This document shows, piece by piece, positions 5,779 to 8,138 of a DNA stretch of 8,138 nucleotides. The notes under the pieces are model-generated. The model ran no database searches, was not told where the DNA came from, and saw only the letters and a program-made list of their open reading frames with translations. The translations under genes were made by a program, and so were the position numbers. The DNA is from Planctomycetaceae bacterium (GTDB lineage Bacteria > Planctomycetota > Planctomycetia > Pirellulales > JAEUIK01), in the NCBI GenBank assembly GCA_016793185.1, contig JAEUIK010000705.1:1-8138 (forward strand), in the 5' to 3' direction. Each line of letters starts with the position of its first letter. Position 1 is the first letter of the stretch.

Positions 5779-7155
5779 ATGGCAGAGAGTGCCAGTCGAT
5801 CGTCGCGCCCATGGTCGGCATCCGCCGATGCTGCTCCGCGCGAATCCGTGTTCGCCGCAGAGATGTCGCACAAACTCACCAAGTGGCAGGCTGCGGACGA
5901 CTACTTTGCGGATTGGGATGGCACGCACAACGTTCCGCTCAGCGACTCGAGCCTTTCTGGCGGATCCGGTTGCGAACAGGACGAGTTCGCATCGCGTCGG
6001 CTGACGTCCTCGTCGTATTCCGGGCTTAGCAATACGGCAGAGCGGCCCGGATCGCTGGGATGGCAGACGTCGAAGTGGGTGTTGGCCGTCGCCGCGATGT
6101 TGCTGTTCGTGGGAATCTGGTACCAGCCGACGTCCCAATCGCACCCGGTCGCCTCGGTTCCGCAAGCAGTAGCGACGCGGCCGCGAGCATTGCCGCCGCG
6201 CGCCAAGCCGATCGCCGAAGTGCAACTCGGCGAGCGCCTGGTCGGCCTCAATCCGCTGCGCCACGAGGCGGACCTTGTTGAGCCCGAGGCCGACACGTGG
6301 CGGCGCGTCGTGCTGCTGCTGGAGAAGGAGAACGGGGGGCTCGTCTCGATCAGCCTGCTGCGTCAGACCGCATGGCTCGACGTCAACGAGATGCGTCCGG
6401 GAAGCATTTCGTTCTTGAGCATTCCCGAAATGGGAGCGGTCGGGCCAGTGTGGGTGCTGTGGGTTGGGCCCTGTCCGCCGATCTCGCCGGGGGTCTCCGG
6501 GGCTGTCGTCACGGGCCGGTTCGTGCACGAGTGCCACGACGCGCCGATGGTTCGGTTGTCGATTGACGGGCAGCACGAACCGACGCTCGTCACCCCGGGG
6601 CACCGCTACTGGTCCCGCGATCGCCAGCAGTTCGTCGCGGCCGGTGAGCTGCGCCCGGGCGAACTCGTCGATACCGCGGCCGGTCAGCGCCGAGTGGCGG
6701 CCCGCGAGCCCTTTCGCTACTCGGGGCGGCTCTACAATCTCGAAACCACTGAGCACGTCTACCGAGTGGGCTTACTCGGGGCGCTGGTGCATAATGCGTG
6801 TGCCCTCGAGCCTTACCGGAGGGGCGGGGGGCACCATCCGTTGATGGTGTCGGCGTTCAGGGATCATCCGAACTACAGTAAGTACGCGGCCCTTTCTATT
6901 CCAGCGAAGGAGATGGATAGGCTTAAGATTGTCCACAAGTCCGTCACCGCCTCACAGCGGCGAATGTTTGATGAGCTGGCTCGCTCTGGCCGTGCGCATA
7001 CGCTCCGAGCCCATGCAAACATCGCCGTTGAAGCGCTTGTGGAAAACGGAATGCGACGTGCCGACGCAAGAGATGTTGTAAATCAATGCCTCAGACAGCT
7101 TAAAGAGTGGCGTATTACTGCACCAACCGGAATTCCTTGGAACCAAGGCACATGA
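5779..7155 (+). CDS. Polymorphic-toxin-type Hint domain protein with C-terminal GGGHH domain
   Basis: This 458-aa protein starts at ATG 5779, with GGGAG (5768-5772) 6 nt upstream. Residues 1-98 are a polar, Ser-rich tail. A single membrane segment follows (about 100-114, VLAVAAMLLFVGIWY), then a Pro/Ala/Arg-rich linker. Residues 143-339 form a Hint (intein-like) domain of planctomycetal style. It opens with KPIAEVQLGERLVGLNP, has VEPEADTWRR (167-176), block B TPGH (272-275), and ends YNLETTEHVYRVGLLGALVHN, with the His338-Asn339 dyad expected at a self-cleavage site. The N-terminal block with the nucleophilic Cys is not visible. Residues 340-458 form a separate domain with RRGGGHHP (347-354), HPNY (363-366), His386, QRR (393-395) and a closing IPW (452-454). 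I infer a toxin, perhaps a histidine-metal nuclease related to HNH/EndoVII toxins, but do not recognise the family with certainty. The stop overlaps the next start by 4 nt. Confidence 0.82.
   Translation: MAESASRSSRPWSASADAAPRESVFAAEMSHKLTKWQAADDYFADWDGTHNVPLSDSSLSGGSGCEQDEFASRRLTSSSYSGLSNTAERPGSLGWQTSKWVLAVAAMLLFVGIWYQPTSQSHPVASVPQAVATRPRALPPRAKPIAEVQLGERLVGLNPLRHEADLVEPEADTWRRVVLLLEKENGGLVSISLLRQTAWLDVNEMRPGSISFLSIPEMGAVGPVWVLWVGPCPPISPGVSGAVVTGRFVHECHDAPMVRLSIDGQHEPTLVTPGHRYWSRDRQQFVAAGELRPGELVDTAAGQRRVAAREPFRYSGRLYNLETTEHVYRVGLLGALVHNACALEPYRRGGGHHPLMVSAFRDHPNYSKYAALSIPAKEMDRLKIVHKSVTASQRRMFDELARSGRAHTLRAHANIAVEALVENGMRRADARDVVNQCLRQLKEWRITAPTGIPWNQGT
6205..6795 (+). other. Hint (intein-like autoprocessing) domain
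   Basis: This is the part of the 5779 gene that encodes residues 143-339. Block B (TPGH, residues 272-275, nt 6592-6603) and the terminal Val-His-Asn (nt 6787-6795) are intact. In known pretoxin Hint domains, cyclisation of this Asn cuts the chain and frees the C-terminal domain; here the cut would fall before Ala340. Confidence 0.75.
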
Positions 7156-7658
7156 CCACGCGACAACAGTTCCTCGACGAGTTCGGTGAGATTTTTACGC
7201 GAAAGACCTTTGATCACACCTGCTGGTGCTTGGAGGGAATATTTCGTGGGCGGATGAAGGGGCCGAGAGCGCAAGGGCTGGCAACGCTGTACAAGTCGCT
7301 TGACCGGAAAGCTCAGGACGCCATTCGTGAGTTTGCGAGGGAAGCGGTCGAATTAGCGCTCGCCGACGTGGCCCTGTTTATCGAAGAGGAAGAACTGGGC
7401 CTCATTTTCACGGACTCGCACGGACATTCGGCTGACGTCCGCGAGGTTTGCGACGGCCTGGTCGGGGATATCGTTGCCCACAATGGCTGGATCGCGCGCT
7501 TCAGCAAGTATCCGGGCGCGCTGTCGGATACGCCAACGGACTCACTCGAGTTGGATGATTCCGCCGCTGTTGAAGATATTTCGCACGAGCAGATGAAGCG
7601 TGAGGTTAACGAGCTGATCGACGAGCTCTTCGGCGAAGATGCCGACAAGGAGCTGTAG
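7152..7658 (+). CDS. Putative immunity protein for the upstream Hint-linked toxin domain
   Basis: This 168-aa protein begins at ATG 7152, which overlaps the TGA of the toxin gene (ATGA), indicating translational coupling; AAGG lies 3 nt upstream. It has no signal peptide or membrane segment, so it should be cytoplasmic. Residues 40-85 look helical (LATLYKSLDRKAQDAIREFAREAVELALADVALFIEEE, read in two helices). DGLVGDIVAHNGWIARFSKY (101-120) is the most motif-like stretch, and the tail from about 131 to 168 is strongly acidic (DDSAAVEDIS, ELIDELFGEDADKEL). I recognise no named family. The immunity role is inferred from position directly after a Hint-toxin gene, overlap, small size and acidity. 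A less likely alternative is an accessory protein unrelated to protection. Confidence 0.7.
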   Translation: MTTRQQFLDEFGEIFTRKTFDHTCWCLEGIFRGRMKGPRAQGLATLYKSLDRKAQDAIREFAREAVELALADVALFIEEEELGLIFTDSHGHSADVREVCDGLVGDIVAHNGWIARFSKYPGALSDTPTDSLELDDSAAVEDISHEQMKREVNELIDELFGEDADKEL

Positions 7659-7882
7659 AACACGCATACGGAAATGTGCCGATCAAGATCACAGCATTTC
7701 ACAGCGGTGTGGATCGAATGCCGCGTTGTGTTGCTTTGCGGGAAGCATCCGCAGATGACGTGTCGCAGACGCTGCAGGCAGGAAGGGGTCGTTGTTCGAG
7801 TCGGCCGCATCGTAGTAATCTGCGGCCATCTGCGAAATCTGCGGATGGCTCTTCCGCGTTCGCTTCCCATCGGCGGTCGCGC
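7659..7882. other. Convergent intergenic region with ATCTGCG repeats
   Basis: No gene is seen in these 224 bp between the immunity gene and the oppositely oriented DUF1501 gene. A 7-bp GC-rich stem, GGCCGCA (7803-7809) with TGCGGCC (7821-7827) and an 11-nt loop, could act as a transcription end for either side, but neither direction has a T-run. The repeat motif is listed separately. Confidence 0.5.
7746..7847. repeat. ATCTGCG repeat cluster with an 11-bp inverted copy
   Basis: ATCTGCG occurs three times in the same orientation at 7818-7824, 7828-7834 and 7837-7843, at steps of 10 and 9 bp, about one DNA helical turn. The last copy extends to ATCTGCGGATG (7837-7847), whose exact reverse complement CATCCGCAGAT lies at 7746-7756. 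This may be an interspersed repeat or a protein-binding array. Confidence 0.55.
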
Positions 7883-8138
7883 TCAGAACAACTCCCCGAT
7901 CGGCTCTCCCTCGGGCAGGATCGGCGTCGGCCTTCCGGCGAAGTCGGTGAAGTGCGTGTCGAGCGGGATGCCCAGCGTGCGGTACCAGGTGGCGAGCAGG
8001 TCGCCGGGGCGCACGGGGCGCTGGACGATCTCGTCTCCCTTGTGGTTGGTCGCGCCGACGACCTGTCCCATCTTGAGGCCTCCGCCCGATAGCAGCAGCG
8101 ACATCGTGTTGCCCCAGTGCTCGCGTCCCGGCTGCCCC
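7883..8138 (-). CDS. DUF1501 protein (partial, C-terminal 84 aa)
   Basis: The gene enters from the right edge and ends at the stop at 7883-7885; only the last 84 residues are present. They carry the typical C-terminus of DUF1501 proteins: GREHWGNT, then GGGLKMGQVVGATN, RPGDLLATWYRTLGI, FTDFAGRPTPIL and EGEPIGEL. This family belongs to the alkaline phosphatase/sulfatase-like superfamily. Planctomycetes have many copies, usually exported by the Tat system and usually next to a DUF1549/DUF1553 cytochrome-type gene, which would be outside this window. Its reaction is unknown. An internal Met at 8104 is not the start, because the frame is open and family-like upstream of it. Confidence 0.92.
   Translation of the reverse strand, partial: GQPGREHWGNTMSLLLSGGGLKMGQVVGATNHKGDEIVQRPVRPGDLLATWYRTLGIPLDTHFTDFAGRPTPILPEGEPIGELF

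Noticed and set aside
5680..6756. 358-codon open frame on the minus strand, antisense to the Hint gene
   Set aside because: Arg-rich with no recognisable domain; the plus strand carries the Hint motifs with a good ribosome-binding site.
7676..8092. 138-codon plus-strand open frame overlapping the DUF1501 gene
   Set aside because: It runs antisense through the clear DUF1501 C-terminus and through the repeat cluster, with no family features.
1..8138. tRNA, rRNA, CRISPR array, insertion sequence or transposase
   Set aside because: I looked for tRNA arm patterns, regularly spaced long repeats and transposase-like proteins and found none. The only repeats are the short ATCTGCG copies, which are too short and close together for CRISPR.

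Overview
The window looks like chromosomal DNA of a planctomycete, probably of the Pirellula/Lacipirellula type. Supporting signs are high GC, a PEP-CTERM exported protein, a membrane-tethered PQQ-type beta-propeller protein, a DUF1501 protein and a Hint-domain protein of a style common in that phylum. This taxonomic call is inferred from protein families only; there is no rRNA or other marker gene here.

Layout. (1) 1-1823, minus strand: a two-gene operon, a GT4-type glycosyltransferase followed 10 bp later by a class III (glutamate-1-semialdehyde aminomutase-like) aminotransferase that runs off the left edge. (2) 1893-2324, plus strand, divergent: rpiB, of the actinobacterial active-site type in which a Glu stands in for the catalytic Cys. 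(3) 2325-2802: a 478-bp non-coding stretch with a weak terminator-like element, a candidate sigma70 promoter, a Fur-box-like dyad and two stem-loops. It leads into a PEP-CTERM exported protein (2803-3504) closed by a strong intrinsic terminator (3542-3579). (4) 3682-5484: a 600-aa protein with about five membrane segments and a PQQ-like beta-propeller, with its own extended -10 promoter. (5) 5779-7658: a two-gene polymorphic-toxin-like module. The first protein has an N-terminal tail, one membrane anchor, a Hint (intein-like) domain ending in His-Asn, and a roughly 119-aa C-terminal domain with a Gly-Gly-Gly-His-His motif. Its stop codon overlaps the start of a 168-aa acidic protein, the presumed immunity protein. 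(6) 7659-7882: a non-coding spacer with ATCTGCG repeats. (7) 7883-8138, minus strand: the C-terminal end of a DUF1501 protein.

How the parts fit. The genes form separate transcription units rather than one pathway. The most noteworthy unit is the Hint-toxin/immunity pair. Its GC content falls from about 75% inside the Hint domain to about 47% at the end of the toxin domain, as expected when C-terminal toxin cassettes are exchanged between fixed carrier proteins. The toxin and immunity functions are inferred from architecture, not proven. The Hint domain appears to lack the usual N-terminal nucleophilic Cys block, so only release at its C-terminal end looks chemically plausible.
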